Shown: positions 1-8,972 of the stretch, piece after piece
Layout of the letters: every line of letters starts with the position of its first letter
Numbering within the stretch: position 1 is the first letter of the stretch
Assembly: GCF_034347405.1 (NCBI RefSeq)
Contig: NZ_CP133778.1
Location: 1,488,001 to 1,552,000 of the forward strand
Source: Pseudomonas sp. CCC3.1
GTDB lineage: Bacteria; Pseudomonadota; Gammaproteobacteria; Pseudomonadales; Pseudomonadaceae
Length of the DNA: 64,000 bases
Direction of reading: 5' to 3'
The notes under the pieces: model-generated
What the model saw: only the letters and a program-made list of their open reading frames with translations
Told to the model about the DNA's origin: nothing
Databases searched by the model: none
Translations under genes and position numbers: made by a program

Positions 1-914
1 TCAGGGTAGGCGTCGAGCGGTGGCGCTTCAAGGGACGCAGGACCGGAACCGTCGAGCACGAAGTGTGCGTGGCGGGTGGCCGCGCAGTTCGGGATCATGC
101 ACACCGGCAAGGAAGCGGCGTGGGTCGGGTAGTCCATGATTTTGACGTCGAGCACGGTGGTCAGACCGCCCAGGCCCTGAGCGCCGATGCCCAGTTGGTT
201 GACCTTCTCGAACAACTCGATACGCATCTCTTCGATACGGTTGGACGGGCCGCGCTTGATCAAGTCGTGAATGTCGATGGACTCCATCAACACTTCCTTG
301 GCCATCACCGCTGCTTTTTCAGCCGTGCCGCCGATGCCGATACCCAGCATGCCCGGTGGGCACCAGCCCGCGCCCATGGTCGGAACGGTCTTGAGTACCC
401 AGTCAACGATCGAGTCGGACGGGTTGAGCATGGCCATTTTTGACTTGTTCTCGGAGCCGCCGCCCTTGGCCGCCACGTCCACTTCCACGGTATTACCCGG
501 AACGATGGAGTAGTGGATGACAGCCGGGGTGTTGTCCTTGGTGTTGCGGCGAGCACCGGCCGGGTCGGCCAGGATAGAGGCGCGCAGAACGTTTTCCGGC
601 AGGTTGTAAGCGCGACGCACGCCTTCGTTGATCATGTCGTCCAGGCCCATGGTGGCGCCGGTCCAGCGCACATCCATGCCCACGCGTACGAAAACGGTGA
701 CGATGCCGGTGTCCTGGCAAATCGGGCGGTGGCCAGTGGCACACATGCGCGAGTTGATCAGGATTTGCGCCATCGAGTCACGGGCCGCTGGCGATTCTTC
801 GCGCAGATAGGCTTCGTGCATGGCCTGAATGAAGTCAACGGGGTGGTAGTAGGAAATGAATTGCAGGGCGTCAGCAACGCTCTGAATCAGGTCGTCTTGC
901 TTGATCACGGTCAT
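1..914 (-). CDS. fumA: Fumarate hydratase class I (iron-sulfur), C-terminus cut by window edge
   Basis: The first 304 residues of a class I fumarase, which interconverts fumarate and malate in the TCA cycle with a 4Fe-4S cluster in the cytoplasm. The protein begins MTVIKQDDLIQSVADAL and contains the family signature RPICQDTGIVTVF, whose Cys66 is a likely cluster ligand, and further cysteines in GWCPPGMLGIGIGG and LPVCMIPNC. The start is the ATG at 914-912, preceded by a GAGGAG-type ribosome site. The family is about 500 residues long, so roughly 200 are missing beyond position 1. Its neighbours (ferredoxin reductase, crotonase, pyruvate kinase) match the gene order remembered from P. aeruginosa. 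Class is certain; the fumA name is by convention. Confidence 0.93.
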   Translation of the reverse strand, partial: MTVIKQDDLIQSVADALQFISYYHPVDFIQAMHEAYLREESPAARDSMAQILINSRMCATGHRPICQDTGIVTVFVRVGMDVRWTGATMGLDDMINEGVRRAYNLPENVLRASILADPAGARRNTKDNTPAVIHYSIVPGNTVEVDVAAKGGGSENKSKMAMLNPSDSIVDWVLKTVPTMGAGWCPPGMLGIGIGGTAEKAAVMAKEVLMESIDIHDLIKRGPSNRIEEMRIELFEKVNQLGIGAQGLGGLTTVLDVKIMDYPTHAASLPVCMIPNCAATRHAHFVLDGSGPASLEAPPLDAYP

Positions 915-1085
915 GGGTCGCGCTCCTCTATAAGACGGGAACATTCAATTAAGGTGTTTGCGACCTTGGTCTATCGGTCTGTCGTAAACATCTTTGAGAG
1001 AAGTACCGGGCACGCATGACCGGTACAAAAAAGGCGCGGCAGTATAACCCGGCCCTGTTCTTGATACACCTGAACAGGCAAAACT

Positions 1086-1131
1086 TGTAGCCGCTGCCGA
1101 AGGCTGCGATAAGGGCCGCAGGACCTTCGCT
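1086..1131. repeat. REP-like element, family B, single copy
   Basis: Begins TGTAGCCGCTGCCG and continues with GGCTGCGATAAGGGCCGCAGGA. Near-identical cores recur at 8875, 12815 and, diverged, at 18973, always between genes. This fits the REP palindromes that pseudomonads carry in many copies. Confidence 0.75.
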
Positions 1132-1216
1132 TTTGGGGTTTTGTGGGTTCAGGGGTACATCAGGCACCCGCAGTGCAGTAGCGTCTATACGACTAATTTC
1201 CCGCAGGAGGACAGAA

Positions 1217-2155
1217 GTGCCCGAGTTACACGTCGCTGACAAACGCTGGTCAGTTGCCGATGGCAGCAATTTGCTGGATGCCTTGAATCAGGCGGGCGTC
1301 TCTGTGCCTTACAGTTGCCGGGCGGGCAGTTGCCATGCTTGCCTGGTGCGCTGCGTGCAAGGCGAGCCGCTGGACCTCAAGCCTGAGGCGCTGAGCCGAA
1401 CCCAGCGTGAGCAAGGCTGGCGCCTGGCGTGTCAGTGCGAAGTGGTAGGCGACGTGCAGATCGAAGCTTTTGACCCGCAGCGCGACGGCCTGCCCGCGCA
1501 AGTGGCGGCCCTCGACTGGCTCAGCCCCATGGTGCTGCGTTTACGGCTGATAGCACAACGCCCGCTGCGCTATCGAGCCGGGCAGCATGTGGTGTTGTGG
1601 ACCGCCAGCGGCATCGCGCGTCCTTATTCGCTGGCCAGTCTGCCCGAAGAAGATCGTTTTCTGGAGTTTCATATCGATTGCGCGCACCCGGGTGAGTTTG
1701 CCGACGCGGCGCGGCAGTTCAAGGTGGGTGACGCTGTACGCCTGGGTGAACTGCGCGGCGGGGCGTTGCGCTATGACCCGGACTGGCAAGAGCAGCCTCT
1801 CTGGCTGCTGGCCTCGGGCACGGGGTTGGGCCCTTTGTTTGGCGTGCTGCGCGATGCATTGCGCCAGGATCATCGAGGGCCGATCCGGTTGGTGCACGTG
1901 GCGCGAGATGAGGCAGAGCACTACCTAAAGGCCGAGTTGCAGGCCTTGGCTGCCGCTTATCCGCCCCTTGCCGTTGAGTACCTGTTGCGCAGCCAATTGG
2001 CCGATCATCTAGTCCAGATGCGTCTTGTGACGCGACAAACCCACGCTTTAGTCTGCGGCCACCCTGACACGGTTGAAGCGTTTGCCAAGCGTCTGTTTCT
2101 GGCTGGGCTTTCGCGTAATCAACTGCTGGCGGACGCTTTTTTGACCCGCAGTTAA
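1217..2155 (+). CDS. 2Fe-2S ferredoxin domain fused to FAD/NAD(P)-binding oxidoreductase
   Basis: A 312-residue electron-transfer protein. Residues about 1-85 form a plant-type ferredoxin domain with the cluster motif CRAGSCHACLVRC and a later Cys in LACQCEV. Residues about 95-310 are a ferredoxin-NADP reductase module with the flavin motif RPYSLAS and the nucleotide-binding segment ASGTGLGPLFGVL. The GTG at 1217 is chosen because a perfect AGGAGG lies seven bases upstream and the ferredoxin fold begins there; the longer frame from 1133 adds non-homologous residues. It probably passes electrons from NAD(P)H to an unidentified oxygenase or reductase. It sits 19 bp before the crotonase gene, so the two are probably co-transcribed. 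Confidence 0.85.
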   Translation: MPELHVADKRWSVADGSNLLDALNQAGVSVPYSCRAGSCHACLVRCVQGEPLDLKPEALSRTQREQGWRLACQCEVVGDVQIEAFDPQRDGLPAQVAALDWLSPMVLRLRLIAQRPLRYRAGQHVVLWTASGIARPYSLASLPEEDRFLEFHIDCAHPGEFADAARQFKVGDAVRLGELRGGALRYDPDWQEQPLWLLASGTGLGPLFGVLRDALRQDHRGPIRLVHVARDEAEHYLKAELQALAAAYPPLAVEYLLRSQLADHLVQMRLVTRQTHALVCGHPDTVEAFAKRLFLAGLSRNQLLADAFLTRS

Positions 2156-2174
2156 CCCCATTACGGGAGAGAGC

Positions 2175-2930
2175 ATGACCCAAGCCATCGTGGTTGAACG
2201 AGAGGGCGCGGTGCTGACCCTGCGTCTGAATCGCCCTGACAAGAAAAACGCCCTGACCCGTGAGATGTACAGCGCTCTGGCGCAGGCCCTGGAGCAGGCA
2301 GATGCCGATGTTGGCGTGCATGCCGTGCTGATCTGCGGCAGCACTGAGTGCTTTACCAGTGGCAACGACATTGCCGACTTTCTTGAGCAGCCGCCGCAGG
2401 ACATGCAAAGCCCGGTGTTTTGTTTTATGCGTAGCGTGCTGGAGTGCCGCAAACCCGTGGTGGCGGCCGTCGCGGGCGCTGCGGTGGGGATTGGCACAAC
2501 CCTGTTGCTGCACTGTGATCTGGTTTATGTGAGCCACGATGCACGCTTGCGTATGCCGTTCGTCAATTTGGGGCTGAGCCCGGAATTTGGTTCGAGCCTG
2601 CTGTTGGCGCAGTTAGTGGGGCAGGCGAGGGCGGCAGCGCTGTTACTGCTGGGCGAAGGGTTCAGTGGCGAGCAGGCGGCGGCGTGGGGGCTGGCGAATC
2701 AAGCCATGCCAAGTGGGGCGGCTGCCTTGGAAAAAGCCCGTGAGGCGGCGCATCGGCTGGCTGGATTGGCGCCAGCTGCGGTGCAAGACAGCAAGCGGCT
2801 TATGAAAGCGCCGGATCGTGAGCAACTGCGCCAGGTGATTGAGGATGAAAGCAGGTTGTTTATTCAGCGTCTTGGTTCGCCGGAGGCCGTGGCGGCGTTG
2901 TCCGGGTTTATCAACAAGGCGCGTGACTGA
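2175..2930 (+). CDS. Enoyl-CoA hydratase/isomerase family protein (crotonase)
   Basis: A 251-residue crotonase-fold protein acting on acyl-CoA thioesters. The N-terminus has the typical LTLRLNRPDKKNALT strand-helix. The oxyanion-hole segments are FTSGNDIADF and AAVAGAAVGIGTTLLLHCD. The usual catalytic Glu region reads MPFVNLGLSPEFGSS, so a Glu follows the oxyanion helix as in isomerase-type members. Length is normal for the family. A GGGAGAG ribosome site precedes the ATG. Whether it hydrates, isomerises or hydrolyses cannot be decided. The upstream ferredoxin-reductase and downstream pyruvate kinase are conserved neighbours in Pseudomonas. Confidence 0.87.
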   Translation: MTQAIVVEREGAVLTLRLNRPDKKNALTREMYSALAQALEQADADVGVHAVLICGSTECFTSGNDIADFLEQPPQDMQSPVFCFMRSVLECRKPVVAAVAGAAVGIGTTLLLHCDLVYVSHDARLRMPFVNLGLSPEFGSSLLLAQLVGQARAAALLLLGEGFSGEQAAAWGLANQAMPSGAAALEKAREAAHRLAGLAPAAVQDSKRLMKAPDREQLRQVIEDESRLFIQRLGSPEAVAALSGFINKARD

Positions 2931-2940
2931 TTTCAGCTCT

Positions 2941-3005
2941 TGTAGGAGCGAGCTTGTCTCGCGATCTTTTGATCTTAAAAGATCGCGAGCAAGCTCGCTC
3001 CTACA
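2941..3005. repeat. REP-like inverted repeat, family A
   Basis: Arms TGTAGGAGCGAGCTTG (2941-2956) and CAAGCTCGCTCCTACA (2990-3005) are exact reverse complements, with an inner GCGATCTTTT/AAAAGATCGC stem. The same element recurs at 9155. It lies between convergent genes and may also terminate or stabilise the transcripts. Confidence 0.85.
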
Positions 3006-3034
3006 AGGGGCTTTGGGTGTAGGCCTTGTAAGGC

Positions 3035-4486
3035 TTAAACCATTTTGTCGCCGACATGCAGGATCTTCATGCCGTTGGTGCCACCGATGGTGTGGTAGCT
3101 GTCGCCCTTGGTCAGGATGACCCAGTCGCCTTTTTCGACGACGCCACGCTTGAGCAGTTCGTCGATCGCGGCTTGGCTGACTTGTTCTGGCGGCAGCGAA
3201 GCCGGGTCGAACGGTACGGTGTAGACGCCACGGAACATGGCTGCGCGGGCCTGGGTTTCGCGGTGCGGGGAGAACGCGTAGATCGGCACCGAAGAACGGA
3301 TGCGCGACATGATCAACGGCGTGTAACCGCTTTCAGTCAGGGCGATGATCGCTTTGACGCCAGGGAAGTGGTTGGCGGTGTACATGGCCGCCAGTGCAAT
3401 GCTCTGGTCACAGCTTTCGAAGGTTTTACCGATGCGGTGGCTGGACGTTTTGCTGGTCGGGTGCTTTTCGGCGCCGACGCAAATACGCGCCATGGCCTGC
3501 ACGGCTTCCAGTGGGTAAGCACCGGCAGCACTTTCAGCCGACAGCATCACGGCGTCGGTGTAGTCGAGAACGGCGTTGGCAACGTCGGACACTTCGGCGC
3601 GCGTTGGCATCGGGTTCTGGATCATCGACTCCATCATCTGGGTCGCTACGATCACGGCTTTGTTGTGGCGACGTGCGTGCAGAATGATTTTCTTCTGAAT
3701 GCCCACCAGCTCGGCATCGCCGATTTCAACGCCCAGGTCGCCACGAGCAACCATGACCGCGTCACTGGCTTTGATCAGTGCGTCGAGGGTTTCGTCGTCG
3801 GCAACGGCTTCGGCACGTTCAATTTTCGCCACCAGCCAAGCGGTACCGCCGGCTTCGTCGCGCAGTTGACGGGCGTACTCCATGTCGGCAGCGTCACGCG
3901 GGAACGACACAGCAAGGTAGTCGACTTCCATTTCGGCAGCGAGCTTGATGTCAGCCTTGTCTTTTTCAGTCAGGGCCGGTGCAGTCAGACCGCCGCCACG
4001 ACGGTTGATGCCTTTGTGATCCGACAGCGGGCCGCCGATCAGCACGGTGCAGTGCAGGGCGTCGCCAGTGGCGGTATCAACACGCATCACGACACGGCCG
4101 TCATCGAGCAGCAGTTCGTCGCCGACGCCGCAATCCTTGACCAGATCCGGGTAGTCGATGCCGACGATTTGCTGGGTGCCTTCCGTCAGCGGGTGGCTGG
4201 TGGAGAAGGTAAACGTGTCACCGATTTTCAGCTCGATGCGTTTGTTGGCAAATTTGGCGATACGAATTTTCGGGCCTTGCAGGTCACCCAGCAACGCAAC
4301 GAAACGGCCATGCTTGGCTGCGATGTCACGCACCAGCTTGGCGCGAGCCTTGTGCTCATCGGGAGTGCCGTGGGAAAAGTTCAGACGGGCGACGTCCAGG
4401 CCAGCGAGGATCAGCTGTTCAAGCATCTCCGGTGAATTGCTGGCAGGGCCAAGTGTGGCAACGATTTTAGTTCGACGAACGGACAT
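3035..4486 (-). CDS. pykA: Pyruvate kinase
   Basis: A 483-residue pyruvate kinase, making pyruvate and ATP from phosphoenolpyruvate at the end of glycolysis and the Entner-Doudoroff route. It starts MSVRRTKIVATLGPASN; the catalytic barrel includes LNFSHGTPDEHK and the Mg/K site VAKIERAEAV, followed by DAVMVARGDLGVE and ATQMMESMIQNPMPTRAE, then the C-terminal regulatory domain ending near LHVGDKMV. The start is the ATG at 4486, with AGGAG nine bases upstream; a longer frame to 4516 has no such support. Length matches PykA-type enzymes. It converges with the crotonase across a REP palindrome. Confidence 0.96.
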   Translation of the reverse strand: MSVRRTKIVATLGPASNSPEMLEQLILAGLDVARLNFSHGTPDEHKARAKLVRDIAAKHGRFVALLGDLQGPKIRIAKFANKRIELKIGDTFTFSTSHPLTEGTQQIVGIDYPDLVKDCGVGDELLLDDGRVVMRVDTATGDALHCTVLIGGPLSDHKGINRRGGGLTAPALTEKDKADIKLAAEMEVDYLAVSFPRDAADMEYARQLRDEAGGTAWLVAKIERAEAVADDETLDALIKASDAVMVARGDLGVEIGDAELVGIQKKIILHARRHNKAVIVATQMMESMIQNPMPTRAEVSDVANAVLDYTDAVMLSAESAAGAYPLEAVQAMARICVGAEKHPTSKTSSHRIGKTFESCDQSIALAAMYTANHFPGVKAIIALTESGYTPLIMSRIRSSVPIYAFSPHRETQARAAMFRGVYTVPFDPASLPPEQVSQAAIDELLKRGVVEKGDWVILTKGDSYHTIGGTNGMKILHVGDKMV

Positions 4487-4640
4487 GCAAAGACTCCTGA
4501 GTTCAAGCGCTGCCAAAGGCTACTATGGTCTTTGGCTGTAGTCATTGTTCCTCTGCACTACTTTCGACTTAAGTTGTGGTGCACAGGATGTGAAGAATTT
4601 AGCCCAGGGGTCGATACACTGTTGAGAACAGGAGATACCC

Positions 4641-5015
4641 ATGCGCTTTTTGCTTATTTTAGTGTTAGCCAGCAGTGTGGTCGGTTGCACCCGCTGGTCG
4701 ATGAACCACCACCTGAACAGTGCTTATCGGGCGTATGATCGCGGAAACTGCGAAGCGGTGATGCTGGAGTTGTCCGAAGTTGATCGCGACAGCCGCAGTC
4801 GCCCGTACATCTGGCCGCAGACGGCGATGCTGCGAGGGTTGTGTCTGGAGCGTACAAAGTTTTACCTGGATGCGGCCCAGACCTATCAATACATCATTAA
4901 TGAATTCCCGAAGAGCGAGTATGCCTACAGGGCCAAGGCGCGAATTGAGACCTTGCGTATTCTTAAATTCATCCCGGGCCCTGGCACTGCTCAAGCGCTT
5001 CCAGCCACGCTCTAG
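4641..5015 (+). CDS. Small TPR-like lipoprotein
   Basis: A 124-residue lipoprotein. The N-terminus MRFLLILVLASSVVGC is a signal peptide with a lipobox (VVGC, Cys16). The mature part has a TPR-like helical pair: a segment around NSAYRAYDRGNCEAVMLEL, then LCLERTKFYLDAAQTYQYI ending in FPKSEYAYRAKARIE, the pattern seen in repeat lipoproteins such as BamD. An AGGAG motif lies just upstream. It is divergent from pykA, with 154 bp between the two starts. The function is unknown; membrane anchoring and a protein-interaction role are inferences. Confidence 0.8.
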   Translation: MRFLLILVLASSVVGCTRWSMNHHLNSAYRAYDRGNCEAVMLELSEVDRDSRSRPYIWPQTAMLRGLCLERTKFYLDAAQTYQYIINEFPKSEYAYRAKARIETLRILKFIPGPGTAQALPATL

Positions 5016-5256
5016 GCTCTGTACGAAATGTATCTGCGCTCGCGCCCAACCTTCGCTCAACTCGTGTCGTAGAGGCCTTGGCGTTTTATGATGACTGAAA
5101 TGGATGCTGGCTGTTTGCTATCTTTTTGCTACCCTTTCCAAGCGTTTGAACGGTTTTGATCAAACAAGAAAGAGTCTCAGTGTTCGGTTGGCAGTGTTTT
5201 AGCGTGTGGCTTTCCGAACGGTTACACCGAACTCTGGATCGCTCCAGGGTATTTGA

Positions 5257-5268
5257 GGTGTTAACACC
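5257..5268. promoter_or_regulatory. Perfect 12-bp palindrome upstream of the PilZ gene
   Basis: GGTGTTAACACC is a perfect palindrome 24 bp before the PilZ start, and a half-site CGTGTTAA follows at once. It could be an operator; no regulator is identified. The remainder of the 5016-5291 gap shows nothing recognisable. Confidence 0.35.
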
Positions 5269-5291
5269 GTCGTGTTAAACGGCCTTATACA

Positions 5292-5663
5292 GTGAAATTC
5301 GACATGGTTATCGAACGCCGCATCCAGCGTCACCAATTGACGTGTTTTTTAAGAGTCTTCAACCGGTTCACGGATAAACCCATGGGCTATTTGGGCAATG
5401 TATCCGAGGGCGGTTTGATGCTGATCAGTCAACTGCCCCTGTTGATCGATGCCGATTTTGAGCTACGGCTCAAGCTTCCAGGTGCCGATGGGCGTGTGCA
5501 ATGGATCGACCTCACGGCGCGATGCCTGTGGTGCCGTGAAGATGTGACGCCCAATTACTACGACTCCGGTTTTATCCTGTACCAACCGCCTGCCGAGTAC
5601 CTCAAGCTGATCAGCGATTTGAGCCAATACTTCAGCTTCCATCCCTTGCAAACCTCTGCTTGA
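5292..5663 (+). CDS. PilZ domain protein (probable c-di-GMP effector)
   Basis: A 123-residue single-domain PilZ protein. The c-di-GMP motifs are visible: the Arg-rich ERRIQRH at residues 8-14 (RxxxR) and NVSEGGLML, which corresponds to the (D/N)xSxxG motif. The rest is a beta barrel with a short C-terminal helix. The GTG start gives MKFDMVIERR; an ATG four codons later is possible and neither has a clear ribosome site. From memory, a PilZ protein occupies the same neighbourhood in P. aeruginosa (PA4324). It probably binds c-di-GMP and signals to a partner, unknown here. Confidence 0.85.
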   Translation: MKFDMVIERRIQRHQLTCFLRVFNRFTDKPMGYLGNVSEGGLMLISQLPLLIDADFELRLKLPGADGRVQWIDLTARCLWCREDVTPNYYDSGFILYQPPAEYLKLISDLSQYFSFHPLQTSA

Positions 5664-5758
5664 TGCATCTGCGCAGGGTGTGAGGCCTTGGCTTCGGGGC
5701 TGGTGCTGTCCGGGTTTGAGCGCCTAGACTGAGCGCGAATACTGCTCAGGAACACCCC

Positions 5759-7210
5759 GTGACCTCTATTTTTTGGTACGACTACGAAACTACCGGCATT
5801 AACCCGCGCTGCGATCGAGCTGTGCAGGTTGCCGGTATCCGCACCGATCTAGAACTCAATGAGATCGATCAGCCGCTCAATCTGTACTGCCAGCCCAGTG
5901 ACGACATTCTTCCGCATCCCATGGCGTGCCTGATCACCGGGATTACGCCGAGTCGACTCGAAGACAAAGGGTTGGGGGAGGCCGAGTTTATGACTCGCAC
6001 CCATGCACAACTGGCTCTGCCTGGAACGTGCGCCGCGGGTTACAACACGTTGCGTTTCGATGACGAGGTCACGCGCTACAGTCTGTACCGAAACTTCTTT
6101 GATCCTTACGCCCGCGAGTGGCAAGGCGGCAACAGTCGCTGGGACCTGATTGACGTTGTGCGCACAGCCTATGCCCTGCGTCCTGAAGGCATTGTCTGGC
6201 CCGAGGAAGAGGGGCGGGTGACGCTCAAGCTTGAGCGTTTGACGGCGGCCAACGGGATTGACCATGGCCAGGCGCACGATGCCTTGTCCGACGTGCGTGC
6301 AACCATTGCCTTGGCGCGTTTGATTCGCGAAAAGCAGCCGAAGTTATATGACTGGTTATTCCAGTTGCGTACTAAGCAGCGAGTGTTGGATCAAGTTCGT
6401 TTATTGCAACCGATGCTGCACATTTCTGGACGTTTCTCGGCGGCGCGACATTATGCCGGGGTGGTATTGCCGCTGGGCTGGCATCCTAAAAACCGTAATG
6501 CACTGATTGTGTGCGACCTGCACTTTGATCCACAGCCCTTGTTGGACATGGACGCCGACTCTTTGCGTGCGTTGCTTTATACGCGACGTGAGGATTTGCC
6601 CGAAGGCCAACTGCCAATTGGCCTTAAGCTGATTCACGTTAATCGTTGTCCGGTGATCGCGCCATTAAATGTAGTGCGTGCTCAGGACCAACAGCGTTTG
6701 CAGTTGAACATGGCTGAATATCAGGCGCGAGCCCGCGTGCTGATTGATGCGCAGGAAGTTTGGAAGCAAAAGTTATCGGATATTTATGCCCGTGAAGACT
6801 TCACGCCCAGTGATGATCCTGAGCAGCAGTTGTATGACGGTTTTCTCGGTGATCGTGATCGCCGGTTGTGCGAACAAGTGCGCATGAGTGACCCGGAACA
6901 ATTGGCCAAAGATGCATGGCCATTTGATGATGAGCGCTTGCCTGAATTATTGTTTCGTTACCGCGCGCGAAACTTTGCGTATACCTTGAGCGCAGAAGAG
7001 CAGGCACGCTGGCAATTGTTCTGTCAGCAGCGATTGACGGATCCCGCGTTGGGTGCACCTCTGACCCTGAGCCAATTCACCGAGGCGGCAGATGCCCTGT
7101 CACGCAGCGCCACGCCCGCCGAGCTGAAGCTGTTGAACGAATGGCAGCGTTATGCGCAAGGGCTGAGTCAGCGTGTGGGCTTGGTGTCGCAGGCGAACGA
7201 TCAGGATTAA
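5759..7210 (+). CDS. sbcB: Exodeoxyribonuclease I
   Basis: A 483-residue 3'-5' single-strand DNA exonuclease used in recombination and mismatch repair. The DEDDh exonuclease motifs are clear: FWYDYETTGINP near the start gives the Asp-Glu pair, and HGQAHDALSDVRATIALA gives the His-Asp pair. The C-terminal part carries the SH3-like and helical domains of E. coli ExoI (475 residues). The start is the GTG at 5759, nine bases after AGGA; no ATG near it keeps the YDYET strand complete. It ends at a bidirectional terminator shared with mvaT. Confidence 0.95.
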   Translation: MTSIFWYDYETTGINPRCDRAVQVAGIRTDLELNEIDQPLNLYCQPSDDILPHPMACLITGITPSRLEDKGLGEAEFMTRTHAQLALPGTCAAGYNTLRFDDEVTRYSLYRNFFDPYAREWQGGNSRWDLIDVVRTAYALRPEGIVWPEEEGRVTLKLERLTAANGIDHGQAHDALSDVRATIALARLIREKQPKLYDWLFQLRTKQRVLDQVRLLQPMLHISGRFSAARHYAGVVLPLGWHPKNRNALIVCDLHFDPQPLLDMDADSLRALLYTRREDLPEGQLPIGLKLIHVNRCPVIAPLNVVRAQDQQRLQLNMAEYQARARVLIDAQEVWKQKLSDIYAREDFTPSDDPEQQLYDGFLGDRDRRLCEQVRMSDPEQLAKDAWPFDDERLPELLFRYRARNFAYTLSAEEQARWQLFCQQRLTDPALGAPLTLSQFTEAADALSRSATPAELKLLNEWQRYAQGLSQRVGLVSQANDQD

Positions 7211-7223
7211 AATCCAGGCAATA

Positions 7224-7250
7224 AAAAACGCCAGCGAGCTGGCGTTTTTA
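7224..7250. terminator. Bidirectional terminator between sbcB and mvaT
   Basis: The stem ACGCCAGC/GCTGGCGT with a 2-base centre is flanked by oligo-A on the left and oligo-T on the right, so it can end both convergent transcripts. Confidence 0.9.
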
Positions 7251-7286
7251 TTAGAGTTGCAGAAAAGTCTGCGCGTCCGGTATCAC

Positions 7287-7664
7287 TTAGCCGAGCAAAG
7301 TTGCCCAACCTTCAACCACGTCGCTGCCCCACTTGGCTTTCCACTCTTTCAGAGTTTTGTGGTTGCCACCTTTGGTTTCAATCACTTCACCGTTGTGCGG
7401 GTTTTTGTATTGTTTAACCTTGCGGGCACGTTTGGTGCCGGTGGTTTTAACAACACCGCGTGGTGCTTTGCTTGCCTTGGCTTCCGGATCCAGCAAGGCG
7501 ATGATGTCGCGCAGCGACTTTTGGTATTCGCCCATCAGCGTACGCAGTTTGCCTTCAAATTCCAGCTCGGTTTGAAGTTTGTCGTCTTCCGACAGGTTCT
7601 TCAGGCGGGCTTGCAGTTCTTTGATGGCTTCTTCTGTTGCGCGATATTCGTTGATCAAGGACAT
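7287..7664 (-). CDS. mvaT: H-NS-family nucleoid protein MvaT
   Basis: A 125-residue xenogeneic silencer. Residues 1-62 (MSLINEYRATEEAIKELQ onward) form the coiled-coil oligomerisation region. The C-terminal half holds the AT-rich DNA-binding module KVKQYKNPHNGEV followed by KGGNHKTLKEWKAKWG, the MvaT/MvaU signature. The family normally silences AT-rich acquired DNA and regulates biofilm and virulence genes. The start at 7664 has AGGATAACC upstream. Its own upstream region is strongly AT-rich, consistent with autoregulation. It lies between sbcB and purU, the order remembered from P. aeruginosa. Confidence 0.95.
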   Translation of the reverse strand: MSLINEYRATEEAIKELQARLKNLSEDDKLQTELEFEGKLRTLMGEYQKSLRDIIALLDPEAKASKAPRGVVKTTGTKRARKVKQYKNPHNGEVIETKGGNHKTLKEWKAKWGSDVVEGWATLLG

Positions 7665-8012
7665 GAGGATAACCTTATGCTGAAGAGGTGACAGGGATAC
7701 AGTGGCGCAATAATAGTCAGACAGTTACAGCAAGTAAATATCCAATCTCGGATTAATTTAAATTTTTATTCATTAACTTTCGCTCGTTTGCAATAAGTCA
7801 GCTTTTAAATAGGGCTGATACCTTGGCTTTATCAATGTCATTAATAAACAATATCAATGCCGCGCAAATTCAATGCAGGCCGCGGCGCTGTTGGCGTCGA
7901 CGCTTTGCCAGCGCGACCCGGTGCCTCAGGCAATAAGGCTCACGCAATACTGTAGTTTTGCTGCGCACTCGCTAGAATGGCGGCCTTAGTAAAGTTTTGG
8001 AGTTTTCCCCTC
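7665..8012. other. AT-rich mvaT/purU divergent promoter region
   Basis: 348 bp without a gene. Positions 7725-7860 are much more AT-rich than the surroundings (for example TTAATTTAAATTTTTATTCATTAA split over 7751-7776), a good target for MvaT itself. A TAGAAT hexamer at 7973 lies 40 bp before the purU start and may be its -10 element. Confidence 0.5.
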
Positions 8013-8861
8013 ATGCGCACTTTTCGGTTGGTGATTGCCTGCCCCGACGGCGTCGGCATTGTCGCCAAGGTCAGTAATTTCCTGGCCTCCCACAATGGCT
8101 GGATCACTGAAGCGAGCCACCACTCGGACGATCAAAGCGGTTGGTTCTTTATGCGTCACGAAATTCGTGCCGACTCCCTGCCATTTGGGCTAGAGGCTTT
8201 TCGTGAGGCATTTGCCCCGATTGCCGACGAGTTTTCGATGGTGTGGCATATCACGGATACCGCGCAAAAGAAGCGTGTGGTCCTGATGGCCAGCCGCGAG
8301 TCTCACTGCCTGGCAGACTTGCTGCACCGCTGGCACAGCGATGAACTCGATTGCGATATTTCTTGCGTGATTTCCAATCACAACGACTTGCGCAGCATGG
8401 TCGAGTGGCACGGCATTCCGTTTTACCACGTGCCGGTTGACCCGAAAGACAAAGAGCCAGCCTTCGCTGAAGTCTCGCGTCTGGTCAAGCACCATGACGC
8501 TGAAGTCGTGGTGTTGGCGCGCTACATGCAAATCCTGCCGCCTGATCTATGCCGCGAGTACGCAGGCAAGGTGATCAACATTCACCACAGCTTCTTGCCG
8601 TCATTTGTCGGTGCCAAGCCTTACCATCAGGCGTCGATGCGCGGTGTGAAGCTGATCGGCGCAACGTGCCATTACGTCACCGAAGAGCTGGACGCGGGGC
8701 CGATCATCGAGCAGGACGTGGTGCGCGTGAGCCACAGTGACAGCATTGAAGACATGGTGCGTTTCGGTCGTGATGTCGAGAAGATGGTACTGGCCCGTGG
8801 CCTGCGCTATCACCTCGAAGACCGTGTGCTGGTCCACGGCAACAAAACCGTGGTGTTCTGA
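8013..8861 (+). CDS. purU: Formyltetrahydrofolate deformylase
   Basis: A 282-residue enzyme that hydrolyses 10-formyl-THF to formate and THF, supplying formate for purine synthesis and balancing one-carbon pools. It has an N-terminal ACT domain (MRTFRLVIACPDGVGIV) and a C-terminal formyltransferase-like domain with VVLARYMQILP and the hydrolase signature NIHHSFLPSFVGAKPY; the downstream GATCHYVTEELDAGPI is typical. The start is the ATG at 8013 after GGAG; the frame upstream to 7977 is unsupported. Length equals PurU of other pseudomonads. Confidence 0.95.
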   Translation: MRTFRLVIACPDGVGIVAKVSNFLASHNGWITEASHHSDDQSGWFFMRHEIRADSLPFGLEAFREAFAPIADEFSMVWHITDTAQKKRVVLMASRESHCLADLLHRWHSDELDCDISCVISNHNDLRSMVEWHGIPFYHVPVDPKDKEPAFAEVSRLVKHHDAEVVVLARYMQILPPDLCREYAGKVINIHHSFLPSFVGAKPYHQASMRGVKLIGATCHYVTEELDAGPIIEQDVVRVSHSDSIEDMVRFGRDVEKMVLARGLRYHLEDRVLVHGNKTVVF

Positions 8862-8874
8862 TCTGATTGGCCTG

Positions 8875-8961
8875 TGTAGCCGCTGCCGCAGGCTGCGATA
8901 AGGCCCGCAGGACTTTCGCTTTAAAGCGCGATCGCTGCGCAATCCTGCGGCAGCGGCTACA
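8875..8961. repeat. REP pair (BIME-like), family B
   Basis: TGTAGCCGCTGCCGCAGG at the left is the reverse complement of CCTGCGGCAGCGGCTACA at the right, with about 50 bp between. Same family as 1086 and 12815; here two copies face each other. Confidence 0.85.
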
Positions 8962-8972
8962 GAGGGTTCGTC

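Noticed and set aside
3056..4435. Open frame of 459 codons on the plus strand
   Set aside because: It lies wholly antisense to pyruvate kinase, has the composition expected of a shadow frame and no recognisable domain.
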